A stretch of DNA of 64,000 bases from assembly GCF_025698545.1 (NCBI RefSeq), contig NC_068577.1, positions 15,577,501 to 15,641,500 on the forward strand, read 5' to 3'. Positions 37,391-48,777 of this stretch are shown here, one piece after another; position 1 is the stretch's first letter; each line of letters opens with the position of its first letter. The notes beneath the pieces are model-generated. The model made no database searches. It had not been told where the DNA came from and saw only the letters and a program-made list of their open reading frames with translations. The stretch comes from Gossypium raimondii (lineage: Eukaryota; Streptophyta; Magnoliopsida; Malvales; Malvaceae). Position numbers and translations under genes: made by a program.

Positions 37391-38655
37391 GTCATAAAAG
37401 AATCAAACCTTTTGTAACACTGGCTTGGTAACTGTTTCATGCCATAAAGAGACTTTTTCAGCAAACAAACATAGTCATTCTTTTCTGAGGATATAAAACC
37501 CTCTGGTTGTTGCATGTAAATATCTTCCTTAAGTTCTTCATGTAAGAACGCTATTATTACATCTAACTGTTTAAGCTCCAAATCATACATGGCCACAATA
37601 CCAAGCAAGGCTCGAATTGAACTATGCTGCACAACAGGAGAAAACACATCTGTGAAGTCTATACTTGGAATTTGACTGTAACCTTTTGCAACCAACCTTG
37701 TTTTATATCTGGATTTTTTAATTCCTAAGGTCTCTTATTTCTTCTTGAACACCCATTTATAACGAACAACCTTTTTACTCTTAGGAAGCTTCACTAGATT
37801 TCATGTTCTATTCTTATGGAGCAATTTCATCTCTTATTGCATGACAAGCATCCACTTTCCTGAATCTTCATAGCTACTACCTCAGAATAAGTAGATGGCT
37901 CTTAATTTGTATTTATATCTTTAGCCACGTTTAAAACATAAGAAACTAGATCAGCCTCGGTGTACCTCTTTGGAGGTTTAATTTCTCTTCTAGGTCTGTT
38001 CTTGGCAATAGAATATTGTGGTGAAGAAATAACTCTACTCTTGAGTTTCTGTACTAACATGAGAAGTAGACTCTGTTATAAATTCTAGATCAATTTATAG
38101 CTCCACCTGCTTTACATGTATGCTTGGACTTTGTTGGTCTTTGTTGGAAGAGTCTTTAAGAGGTAAGTTAGACAACATAATAGTATCAACAAAAATATCA
38201 TCTCTTTCTAATAATAACTTTTCTATTTGCAGGACACCATAACTTATATCCTTTAACACCAACCTTGCAACTAAGAAAAGCACATTTAATGGATCTAGGT
38301 TTCAATTTCCCATTATCAACATGAGCATACGCAGGACACCATAAAATCTTTAAATTAGAATAATCAGCAGGACTACCAGACCATACCTCTTGTGGAGTCT
38401 TTTCCTCAATGGCAATGGACGGAGACCAGTTAATAAAAAAACATGTGGTAGAGGTCGTTTCAGCCCAAAACAACTTCGGTAAACAAGTATTCGACAACAT
38501 ACATCAAACCTTTTTCATGATTATTCTATTCATCCGTTCTGCGACACTGTTTTACTGTGGAGTATGATGAACTATCAATTGTCTCATGATCCCTTCTAAT
38601 TTGCACAAGTCATTAAATTAATTAAAATAGAATTCCAAGTCATTATCTGTGCGGA
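37391..38655 (-). pseudogene. Copia 2 integrase second half and reverse transcriptase start
   Basis: From the right, the minus strand gives the integrase core LQHLRTDNDLEF and TPQ-NSVAERMNRIIM-KV, then the post-core MLSNTCLPKLFWAETTST, TPQEVWSGSPADYSNLKILW and LKPRSIKCAFLSCKVGVKGYKLW. It then gives the polymerase start LVAKGYSQIPSIDFTDVFSP, ELKQLDVIIAFLHEELKEDI and LKKSLYGMKQLPSQCYKRFDSFM. Stops and frame changes are frequent. The second catalytic Asp of integrase (RTDN) is the first residue block left after the junction with the LINE. Confidence 0.92.
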
Positions 38656-38665
38656 GGTGTTGCAG

Positions 38666-39725
38666 TCTCCATGAATGAGCCAGTTTGAACGAGCCCTTTG
38701 TTCTCAAAATATTTCCTCATTGTTGGCCTCGAAATTTAAACCTAACTAAATTTTAGTCAATTCTACAAGGGCATCATCTGTCTGTTCAACATCATGTAAT
38801 TCCTTCATTCTAGCGACTAACTTCTGCTTGTGCACCTTTCTATTCCTCTATACTGATGAATTCCAAACAAGAAGCTTCTTACCCAAACCTTCAAGTTTCG
38901 TAGGGAGATTGTTCGAAGTAGCCTCCCAATAATCCCTAACTACTTTTTCACAATCACCTTCAAAACACCAATCTGCATTAAACTGAAACTGCCTTCTACC
39001 AATTCTGTGAGATGAAGGGTTCCATCCTCTTGTATTTACTAACAGAGGACAATGATCATAAATTGAATGACATAAATGAGTTACTAAGAAGTCAATGAAC
39101 AAATCCCACCAGGCCTGATTAGCAACTCTTCGATCAAGTTTTTCGCGTTTATTGTGTCGGCAAATTTTTCTCTTTTCCAAGTGTACCACCTTTTAAAAAA
39201 CCCCGAGTCCATAAGATCACAAGCAGATAAAGATAAACGAAAAACCACCATATTTTTCTCTGCCCTTATACGACCTCTTTTTTCCTCAAAAGAAAAGACA
39301 ATTTCATTAAAATCCCCAACAACTAACCAATGGAGACTTTGATTGTTACCCAACCAACAGAGAAGATCCCAAGATAGTCCTTTAAGCCGTTCATCCGAAT
39401 TACCATAAAATCCAGTAAATCTCCAACGCGACCCATCCTGTTCATCTTGAATTTCAACATCAATGTGATTGTGGGAGAAACTCCAAAGAGTAACTACATT
39501 TTGTTGCGTCCACCTTAGGCACAATCCACCTTTCGAACCCTCAGCACCTACCTCTATACCATTATGAAAGCCACATTTTCTACGGACACCTTCTATTTTC
39601 CTCGTACTTATTTTTGTTTCCATTAAGAACAAAATTCGGGGACGAACTTCCCTTAGGTAATTCTTGAGACGATAAACTAACTGTGGATTCCCTAGTCTAC
39701 AGACATTACAGCTAAAGATTTTCAT
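38666..39725 (-). pseudogene. LINE ORF2 endonuclease domain, broken
   Basis: From the ATG at 39725 the minus strand encodes an apurinic-type (EEP) endonuclease. Its blocks are MKIFSCNVCRLGNPQ, ILFLMETK (catalytic Glu), RWRFTGFYGN, WLVVGDFNEIV (catalytic Asp and Asn), LSACDLMDSGF, LDRRVANQAWWDLF and IYDHCPLLVN (usual SDHxP block, first residue changed). The frame shifts near 39120-39190. A linker follows that ends in REQRARSNWLIHGD, the segment just before reverse transcriptase in plant L1s. In a working LINE this domain nicks the target DNA. Confidence 0.92.
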
Positions 39726-40802
39726 AATGCCTGGCTGCTCTGCCTAGCAGAGTCAGCTAATTGATCATCTTGTTCACATGACATAATTGAAACTCCTAGG
39801 ACTTCCGTAGTACCAACCAAGGTCCTTTGGCATTTTTTCCTTTCATCAGTTAGAATTAGGCTACTTTCTCCGTTAGACCCCAAATCCATGAGCCCATTAA
39901 CATTATCTCCAATACCGTTCGGCCCAAATCCAATTTTAATACCAACATTAAATACAGGCGATATACCTCCATTAATGGCAGCAAATCCCTGCTTAGAATG
40001 AGGGCCTAAATTACTCAAACAATCTCCAAAATTATGCATGTTTAGATCTCTTTCCTTTTCCGGAAACCAACAACTCGTTCCATCCGGCTGTTTCAACCAT
40101 TTGTTCGAAGCGTAATATCCCAGCTAAAAACAATCTTCTCCAATTCTACATGAGCACGTATCAGACAGAAACTTTCCCCATGTCCAAGCTTTCCGTAGAT
40201 GAAGCAGAATAAACTAAGTTTTTCGTATTTAAAGTTGACATAATATGTTTTATCTCCCAACAGTACCTTTTTCCTCCGTTTTAGGGGTAATCCCACATCT
40301 ACTTGAACCCTTATTCGCATATACCGTTGTAATCCCAAAGATGAGATCTTGGTATCATACTCTAAAAATTCGCCCAAGAAAGACCCAAATCGCCTAGCCA
40401 TTGTTCCGACATCAGACACGGAGGCAAATCATGTATTTGAATCCAAAACACAACATAGTTAAGATTGATTGTTAACGGATCATCAGACAATCCTAGTTTA
40501 TGAAGCAAAAGAATATGATTATTAAAAAACCATAGCCTGCCATCCAACACTCTTTTTATGTCAATCGCATAAAAGAATTTAAACAAGTACCGTTTTTCAC
40601 CTAAATCTATAATAGCAATTCCACCGATTGGGTGCCATAGATCGGCCATTGTGTTTTGGAGGGACAGAAAGTGGACAAAACTATTCGTTAGACAAGTTCC
40701 CACGAGACAAAATTGCAAGTGATGGTCGGTCTCCTTAGGATCTTCTTGGAAAGCATCTTCCTCCTCGTCAGCGAGATGCATATTTGCCAACTCATCCTTC
40801 AT
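39722..40802 (-). pseudogene. LINE ORF1, gag-like with DUF4283 and zinc knuckle
   Basis: The start MKDELANMHLADEEEDAFQ at 40802 is the usual N-terminus of plant L1 ORF1. A DUF4283 region follows (FVHFLSLQNTMADLWHPIGGIAIIDLG, RYLFKFFYAIDIKRVLDGRLWFFNNHILLLH, FWIQIHDLPPCLMSE). After a frameshift near 40400, a zf-CCHC_4-like knuckle is seen (LFCFIYGKLGHGESFC), in which the second Cys is replaced by Tyr. A low-complexity Asn/Gly tail runs to 39722. The protein would bind element RNA. Frame changes make it a pseudogene. Confidence 0.88.
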
Positions 40803-40907
40803 GACGTTCCAGAAAACTCGCTCGAAAAACCTAACCAGAATTGCCAGAAATTAAAGAAAAAAACAAATGTGTCAACGAGGACAGACGAAAACCCACTTTT
40901 GGTTTGA

Positions 40908-42888
40908 TTTTTTAACCTTAATTAAAATTTACATGTTTTGTTAAGCTAAGCTCCCAATAAGATATATAATTATGTCAAATAAGCTTATATTTATTATTTG
41001 TAATTTTTTTAACATTAATCTCATTATAGGTTCTTATCATATTTGTCTTTTTTATACTCTCCCTAACTCTTAAATAAGAGGATAATGCGCTTTAGTACAT
41101 TCAAATCCACATCCTCTCAAACCGACAATAATATTAATATCAATCGAACTTTATTTATAACTTTATATATATAATTTTTCTTTATAACTTTATATATATG
41201 ATTTCCGAATATAGATAGGACCAACACACCTACCCTACCAACTAATAAATTTATTTATACAGGTCTTTATTAAGAATTATCAAATACTCTTTTGGAAACA
41301 TCTTGTATTTAATATATTATACTTTTAAATAGTACTTGTATTATACTTTTATCTAATGTGGTCCTTGCATTTTAATATTCAAATGTAACAATATTAACAT
41401 TTTAGTGTTGAATTCGAGTTTTAGAGTTGATTTGATGAAAGTTAATTGCTAATATTAACTAGTTATGAGTTTTCATCAAATCAACCTTAAAACTCGAATT
41501 AAAATATTACATCTATTGGATTGTATTTAACAAACTAAACGTAAAATTAAACAGATTCACAATTAACAAATTTATTATATTAATAAAATCATAAAAATTC
41601 AAACATGATAATATCAATCCTAAAACTTGAATTAAACACTAAAAATTAATAGTATTACCTTTGGGTACCAAAATATAAAATTTTGTCAAATACAAATATT
41701 AAATTAGACAAAAAAAAGATGAAAAAAGTGTAATTAGATTTTGGATCGAAATTGCTTTCATTTTATAATGAAATATAAAATTGTTGGAATTTCACTAGCT
41801 TAAGACGCTTTATCATTGTTTGGTGATATTTATATTATTAAAAGCATATGTATATTTGGTATAATACTTTTGTTGGAAAATACTTTTCAGAATTAAATTC
41901 AAATTCTTAAACATAAAGCAAAACTCTTCTAAAATTATTATTTTTAAATACAAACAAATGAAGATTGAATATATGTTGATGTTCCATCCATCCATCCAAT
42001 ATTAGAAGGAAAGATTGCACATAAGGACCCCACCCTGACCCTTCGCTTATAATCTAAGCTACGACTTCCACTCCCACCCATTTTTGGCTCATTCCACTAT
42101 AAACCATTTCATACTCCCCAACACTTTCCATTTTCCTCCTTTAAATTACAGCTCATCAACTTGTGGATTTTTCTTAAATACACTCTTTTAACTCTTTATG
42201 TAAATAACACAAAAATAATAAAAATTTATGAAAATAGCACGAGTTAAAAATTAATTATAAAAATAAAATGTGTTTTTTATAAAATTAACTTAATGGATTA
42301 TATAATTATTAAAAATTGTAATAAAATAAATAAAATGCCATTTTAATAAAAAGGAGTCGCATTTCACCCTGGGGATACCCCTATTGTAAAGACATTTTCT
42401 TTATTTTTATGTTATTTTTTGCAATAATATTAAATTTTTATTGTTTTTACTATTATTAAAATATAAATTTTGAAAATTTCATTTCAAAATTTAAAATAAA
42501 AATTAACATAAATTTTTTATTTTATAAAGAAATAAAGTTGAAAACTTTTTATTTTTATGTTTTTACTGTTATTTATTTAAAATGTATAATAAAAATTAAT
42601 ATAATATTTTTATAAAATAAATTTGAAAAATTAACATAAAAATATAAAAGGAAAAATTGCTAGCGTTAGATAATGACATTATAAAATAGAAGATCAATTT
42701 ATATTAAATTAAAATAACTGAATATAGTAAAGGGACTAAAACTGAAATTTAACCTTTTAAAACCAGATTTGAAAATTTGAAATCGTGGAATGAGTAAAGC
42801 TTAGCAGTGAACTCATGACATTTCGTTTAAAATTTCAAAAAAACATAATAATTTTAATTTTCAAAAAAAGTAATTTTGAATCATTTTC
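40908..42888. other. AT-rich upstream region of the SPIRAL1-like gene
   Basis: It holds the hairpin at 41411-41500 and otherwise no repeat I can define. The stretch 42040-42175 is CT-richer, with an actataaacc TATA-like word near 42098 and a pyrimidine-rich leader-like sequence after it. It could be a distal promoter or an old promoter displaced by AT-rich DNA at about 42180-42740. Confidence 0.4.
41411..41500. repeat. Inverted repeat, 30-bp arms, 30-bp loop
   Basis: Left arm aattcgagttttagagttga continues to 41440 and pairs with 41471-41500 with two mismatches. The transcript of either strand would form a stable hairpin. Confidence 0.88.
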
Positions 42889-42897
42889 TATATAAGA
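42889..42897 (+). promoter_or_regulatory. TATA box of SPIRAL1-like gene
   Basis: ctatataag stands about 30 bases before a CT-rich leader (gttttcctttttcag and following), the usual distance to a plant transcription start. The start near 42925 is inferred. Confidence 0.65.
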
Positions 42898-42924
42898 AAC
42901 GCTCGCATTTCGTTTTCCTTTTTC

Positions 42925-43013
42925 AGTAGGCAGCTGCTGTTACTCTCCTAACTCTCCAACTGTTGTTTCCACTTCCTCTCTTCCAGATCTGAATCGCAAA
43001 AGGGAATTTTCAG
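42925..43013 (+). other. 5' untranslated first exon of SPIRAL1-like gene
   Basis: A CT-rich leader ends at ttttcag followed by the donor gtaattt. It opens a leader intron of about 1.5 kb. The acceptor is either at 44541 (ttgcttttag) or at 44584 (ttggtaag), and the first has the better pyrimidine tract. Confidence 0.6.
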
Positions 43014-44312
43014 GTAATTTCAAAACCCTAACCCTAGATCTTTATTCTTCTCTGCGTCTATAAGATTTTGTGTTGTGTTCACGGAGTTCGGCCGTCAATT
43101 TATTGATTTTAACCATTTTTTTTAACTATATCTGGTTTTATGTTTATATTTTTCGCTTTGGCCGCTGTTCGTTTTTATGCTTCATTTGATTTGTTTAATT
43201 TTTGTCGTTTTGGATGTGAAGTAGGATGTCAAAAGGTTTTGGATTGTGACGTTTGTTTTCTTCTGATTCGTTGACTGTGTCGATGTTGTAAGCTTATTAT
43301 TCGATTGTTTTTAAGCTGGAAATGATTAGGTTTTCTTTTTTGCGTTTATGTTCTATTTAATACTTATTATATTGTAAATTCTATGAAATTATGAGATATG
43401 TGCTTACCGGCTGGTGCTTTTGTTTCATTGAATGATACCTGGAACGAGGATAGGTCTGGTACAAGGAACAAAAACAAGAAAGCAAGTCGATGTTTCTAAA
43501 AACCTAATTCGATAGGAGTAGTCTTTTCTGATTTGCTTTGTTGTAACTACAAATGATTTATTGGAACGGTTTTTTAGGAAACCTATATATATATAGTTCT
43601 TGAGTTCACAAAAACTTATAGTTCTAAATAAATTAATTTTGAAATTTGTGAATTGTTTGTTTTGCTCAACAAATTTATAATAAACCATATTTATTAGGAT
43701 TGTTAGTTTTACTGAATTGGATCGCTAGTGCTCCCAAATTGAGTATATGCTTACCAATTAAAAAATCACTAGGGAGATAGCGATTTCTGGTAATAGAGTT
43801 TTTCTTTATTTTATTAATGAGCATTTGTTTTATGATCACAGTAGATAAATCTTCATTTCTGTAGTTGAAAATGAAAAGGGGATTCCATGGCTAATGGAAT
43901 AAAAAAGAGTGTTCTTTGATTTGATTGGGGTATTATATACTATAGTCCTTTATTTTTATTGCACATTTGGAACATGCCTGACAAATGTTTAGGATTTTAA
44001 CTTTTGTATTGGGATTTGTTGAGCTACTTTTAAGTAGCTAGGACATATGTTGTAGGTTGCACTGTCATGTACCAGATCTTCTTGATTTGAGTGGGATGTG
44101 CTAAAACGAGAAATTGAACTGTGAAAGAAAAGGTGACAAATTGAAAACAACAAAGAGCCAGTATGTTATGGTGGAACAAATGTTTATGTGACCTCACAAT
44201 GTGTTGTGCTATCCTTTATGGCTAACCATTAGGGAATTTCATCAAGTTTTACTCTTTTATTTTTGGGTGGGGGTGGGGGATTCACAGGATAGAAAGAATC
44301 TTGTTTGAAAGT

Positions 44313-44410
44313 GTTATTAAAGCTTAGCAGGCTAGCATTGCATTCTAGAACATTAATGAGGGTTATTAAAGCTTAGCAGGCTAGCATTGCATTCTAGAAC
44401 ATTAATGAGG
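44313..44410 (+). repeat. Identical 49-bp tandem duplication in leader intron
   Basis: Two copies (44313-44361 and 44362-44410) starting gttattaaagcttagcagg are identical base for base. This means a very recent event, or a copy error in the assembly. Confidence 0.95.
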
Positions 44411-44593
44411 GTTCTCTCAATATGCTTGTTTTGCTTCCTATCTTTTGCTTGTCATGAACAACGTAGTTTAAATCTTCTCTAGTCGTATAATGTCAATTTA
44501 TTTATACTCAAACCATTTTCGTCTGCACCTGTTGCTTTTAGATTCTTACTTTGAGCTATTTGTATCCTCCCTTTTCTTGGTAAGTTGAAAAAG

Positions 44594-45031
44594 ATGGGTC
44601 GCGGAGTTAGCAGTGGTGGTGGGCAGAGCTCATTAGGTTATTTGTTTGGTAGCGGAGAAGCTCCTAAAGCAGGGACAAACAACTCCCAAGCTGCTCCCGC
44701 TGAAGCACCAGCTGTCTCCAAACCTGCCCCTGCTCCTGAACCAGTAGATATTTCCAAGCAAATTCCGGCTGGTATCAACAGTATTTCTGCAAACAATTAC
44801 ATGCGTGCTGATGGTCAGAATACTGGCAATTTCCTTACGGTATAGCCCCCTTAATGATTTTGCTTTAAGGTTTTTAATTTATAGAATGGTTACTTGTCGC
44901 TGAAATCGTATACTTTCTAACTAGTTGTCTTTCCATGAATGCAGGATCGACCTTCCACCAAGGTTCATTCTGCCCCTGGAGGCGGATCTTCTCTGGATTA
45001 CCTATTTGGTGGACCTGGAGGTAGTAAATGA
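44594..45031 (+). CDS. SP1L: SPIRAL1-like microtubule-associated protein
   Basis: Coding exons 44594-44839 and 44945-45031 (intron acg|gtatag to gcag|gat, in phase) give a 110-residue protein. It starts MGRGVSSGGGQSSLGYLFG and ends APGGGSSLDYLFGGPGGSK. These paired GGGxSSLxYLFG blocks at the two ends are the hallmark of the plant SPIRAL1 family. A Pro/Ala-rich linker (residues 25-55) and NNYMRADGQNTGNF lie between them. Family members are about 100-130 residues and bind cortical microtubules to keep cell elongation straight. The start at 44594 is chosen because MGRG is the family N-terminus. The 3' untranslated region continues to about 45.25 kb. The gene has a TATA box and a long leader intron, and looks intact. 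Which paralogue it is cannot be told here. Confidence 0.95.
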
Positions 45032-45730
45032 GATTGTGCCTTAATAACATCTTTGATAAGGGAGAGTATTGTTTGTGGATTTGGGGGAAGCAGTAAAGCT
45101 GTGGATGAAATGCTGTTCTTATAATCTTTGAACATAGAAGCAATGAAAACATGCCTGTCTCTTGTGGTGTAATATTGCAGGTCTTGTGGTGGTTGTTTTG
45201 TTGATTCAATCAAATGAGTTCTCCAGATTAGGTGCACAAACATCTAATTCTGCAGAGCTGGGTTAAAAAGAACATTGTTATATTTTTCATGTTATGCATA
45301 GTTTTGTCGTTTTTCCTTACTCTACCCACTCTTTTATTCAATTTGGCTCACTCTTTTCTTTTAAGCGCTCTCAACCTTTCATTATTGAAGAAGTCAGTCT
45401 TAATAGACTGGATTGGGTTAAGATTCTATTCCAAATGCTTCTTTAAGTTCGGGCTCGAGCTTGACCTGGTTTAGCTATTTAAATAATAATTTTATTTAAA
45501 TATAAATATAAATTATTTCTATATTTATTATATGAATCGTAAATTGAGTTGGGTACGGCTAATTCAATATTGTATAACTTACCATGTAATCGTTGGTATT
45601 ATTTTGGTCAAACTCTGCTATTAGAACTTTGTATTTTGAGTAAGTTGTTTTAATTTAATTATTTTCAGTCCTTATAATTCATTAAGTTAAAATTTGTTAT
45701 TTTTAAAATTTAATGTGTCAAACATAGATT
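45032..45730 (+). other. 3' untranslated region and downstream spacer of SPIRAL1-like gene
   Basis: The first 200 bases are GT-rich, as in plant 3' ends, with no clear aataaa. From about 45250 the DNA is AT-rich and unremarkable. Confidence 0.4.
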
Positions 45731-46330
45731 TGATCATAGGTTGGGTTGAAACAAAATTTTAAGCTTGTTTTTTAAGCTTGGGCTTGGTCAGATTTGAAAA
45801 ATGGGCGTAAAATTTTGCTCAAGCTTAGTCCAAATTAAAAATGCTAAACTGAGTTCGATCCGGCTTGCTCCTATTAAATTTTTTTAGATTATTTTTTATA
45901 TAGAAACAAATTTTCAAAAATAATATAACACATTAAATACACTAAAAATATTAAAATTTTTCAACAAACTGCAAATACATTAAAAAAGTCTTTATATTCA
46001 AATAACACTAAAATAGTTGCAAATTAACCAATAAATGCCTCTAAAATAGTAGCAAAATTAATAATAAAATTAGAATTATATAATATCCAAACAATAATAA
46101 CAAAATAGTAGCAATATAAAAATGAAATAGTAACAAAACAATAACATAACAACAACAACAAAAAAAAGGGAAAAAAGTTGAGGCTTATTTGGGGCCAAAA
46201 AATCTACTCAATGTTCGATTCATTTGGAAAACGGGTCTTATTTTTTATCCGAGCCTATTTATTTTTGTCCAAACCCACTCACTTTTTAAGCGGGCATTCG
46301 GGCCTAGGCGAGTTGCCCGATTCATGATCA
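45731..46330. mobile_element. Non-autonomous repeat, copy 2 of a family
   Basis: About 600 bp, collinear with 14825-15350. The ends GATCATAGGTTGGGTTG and, inverted, GATCATGAATCGGGCAA are similar terminal inverted repeats. The interior is AT-rich with a CAA run and has no coding capacity. The superfamily is not determined. Confidence 0.7.
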
Positions 46331-48515
46331 AGTCGAGTCGAATATATTATCACATGTGTAATGTTATGTCTATTTATTATTTTCACATATTACTCACAAA
46401 AAATCAGTTCAAGGATTTAACGACAGTTTACATTAAGACTAAAATTTTGAAATTTAACAAATATAATCACTAAGAATAATCCAATTAGTGAACGTGGATT
46501 AAATCTATAACTTTATGCATAATATAAGGATAACAACATAATTTAATCAAACATATTTAATTGTTATCATTGGGTCTAGATTAAAATTTAAAATTTAAAT
46601 AATATAGGAACTAAAATTAACCAAATTAAAATAAAAGTGTTAAATTCACAAATTGCACAAAGTACAAAGTCTAATAGCATATGTATTATTTTTGCATCAT
46701 GTCATGTATCTTGTCTAAATTTATCCTATATTTTATATAATTTTCATACTATTTCATTTTAATTTTAAATATATTTCCTTACAATTAAAAATAATAATTT
46801 TCTTAAAAATTAGCGCAGTACACATATCTTAGAAGTTATACGGATATAACTAATACAAATATTATGTTTACTGAGTATCTATAATAATAACATACGTAAA
46901 AGAGAAAACATGGTTACTGTAGAAATTCAATGACGCATGTTTTTTTCCCGATGTGGTTCACCCATGCTTTTGGGTTAGAATGATTATTTATTTGTGTTAA
47001 AATAAAAATAAAAATAATTTATATTTTAGAATTGAATCGGTGATAAAAATTGATCAATCATTGATTCGTACAGTTGAATTAAATAAAAAAATTATAAAAA
47101 TGAAAAACTAGTTTAATTGATTTTTTAACATAGTTCAATTGTTCTATATAAGTTCGTGGATTCCTCTCTTCGAATCGATATCCTGGTAGATTCTCAATTC
47201 GAACCATGTCCTTAAGTCTCTACACTTTATACATTTAGAATTTAGTTCTCCTATTTTTATTTTTAAGAATTTAATCCTTTTATGTTTTGGATTTAAAATT
47301 CACTTTCAAATTATATATATCCACATAACATTTTAATTAAAAATTAACGATATTAACGATTTACATTAATTAATAACATTATAAACATATTGAATTAATG
47401 AATAATATTATAAAAATATAAAAACTAAATTACGTTAGAAATTAAAATATAAAGGCTAAATTTTAAATTTAAATATATAATAAATTAAAATAGGAAGTTA
47501 ATCATTTTATAAAATGAAAAATAAAATAAAATAAAATGATGTGTGCATTATGTGTTAGCATAAGGAAAGTGGAAACTACTTTCCTTTTCCTATATAGGTA
47601 TGCTTTTAATATAGCTTGCTTCACCTTCCGCTCTTATCATCCGATGAACATTTGTGAAGAGCAAATCTCTTGTCGGGGACGGCTTATGATACCCGATCAA
47701 GGTTTTTCCTTTTCTTTTTCCCTAGAATTTGGAGCCTATATTTCGGTATCAATTTCAATTTCCTCAATCTCTTTTAAATTTTTTGAATTGTCTATCATAA
47801 TTTTACTTGATTTTCAATATTTTTATATTAATTTTTTATTTTTAACTTTTAAACTTATTTTGACAAAATAAATTTTGTTTTATGATTTTTAAATATTATT
47901 TGTTAAAATCTCAAATTCTTTTTCATAAACATTTCTCAAAAAATAACTTTTAAAAACTTTTACATTATTTCCACTATTTTAAATATAAAATATTTATTTT
48001 TATATCATAAAATTAAAATTAATTAAGTATTAAATAAAAAGAGAAATCGATTCAATTTTTAAACTTGCATTTCACAAACCGTTCAAACACATTAATTTGG
48101 ATCGATTTTCAATTTTTCTTGTTCAACCCTAGCTATAACTATATTACCTATAAACTATATATAAAAGAAAGTTCAAAATTGACACATGGCACCTTATGAT
48201 GTATATATTTTTGTTTTACATTATATATTAGTGATTAAATTTCAATTTTGGTCTCTCTATTATGTTTAATTTTGTGATTTTATCTCTATACTTTAATTTA
48301 TAACGTAATTTGATCATATCTTTATAATATTATTAACTAGTCCAAATAGTTAATATTGTTAAATTTGTTATTAACATATTACATTATATATAATTTGAAT
48401 ATCTTAAGAATTTTAGAGACTGACAAGTGATTTCCTATTTCTTTTGAGTTCGTCTCTGCTTTTTTTACATTATAAAATAATAGTCAAATTTCAATTTTGA
48501 CTCTTATGCTCTGTT
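46331..48515. other. AT-rich stretch without genes
   Basis: Nothing coding is seen. Two gattcaattt/gttcaa-rich patches (47030-47200 and 48040-48130) look like parts of old non-autonomous elements. Confidence 0.4.
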
Positions 48516-48777
48516 TGTAACATCCCACAATTGATCTTATTATCGGATCTGAATGTAAGATATCACATTATGTTGTTGAAGCAACTTAGACTAGCTTAAT
48601 ACATTTCCACAAATTTAACTTATAAATATCATACATATCAAATCCATCATCATTCATATCCATATACATGCATTATAAATGTCATATCCTTAATTATCAA
48701 GTCTCGAGGTTGTATGGTTTCAATTTTGGAGTTAGGATACAGATCCAACTTAAAGTACCGAAATTCAACAATATGTC

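Larger units (their letters stand above)
31383..38660 (-). mobile_element. Ty1/Copia retrotransposon 2, 5' part missing, split by nested LTRs
   Basis: The 3' LTR (31383-31723), RNase H, reverse transcriptase and the second half of integrase are present on the minus strand. The gag, protease, first half of integrase and 5' LTR are absent, and the sequence instead joins a LINE at about 38660. A solo LTR (32859-37390) sits inside the polymerase domain. The reading frame has stops and shifts throughout. The LTR with its tacgtggaaaccctttc block points to the Tork/TAR-like group; that is inferred. Confidence 0.92.
38656..40905 (-). mobile_element. L1-type LINE, 3' half missing
   Basis: Minus-strand ORF1 (DUF4283 and zinc knuckle) and the endonuclease part of ORF2 are present. 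The reverse transcriptase and the poly(A) tail are absent: the sequence stops at WLIHGD-type residues just before polymerase and joins Copia 2. LINEs normally lose their 5' side during insertion, so loss of the 3' side shows a later deletion. Confidence 0.9.

Noticed and set aside
44585..44593. Upstream in-frame start three codons before the SPIRAL1-like ATG
   Set aside because: It is a TTG codon; the family N-terminus is MGRG, so the ATG at 44594 is used.
47536..47871. Plus-strand open frame of 111 codons
   Set aside because: The Phe/Ile/Leu-rich second half reflects AT-rich DNA; no domain, homologue or promoter is seen.
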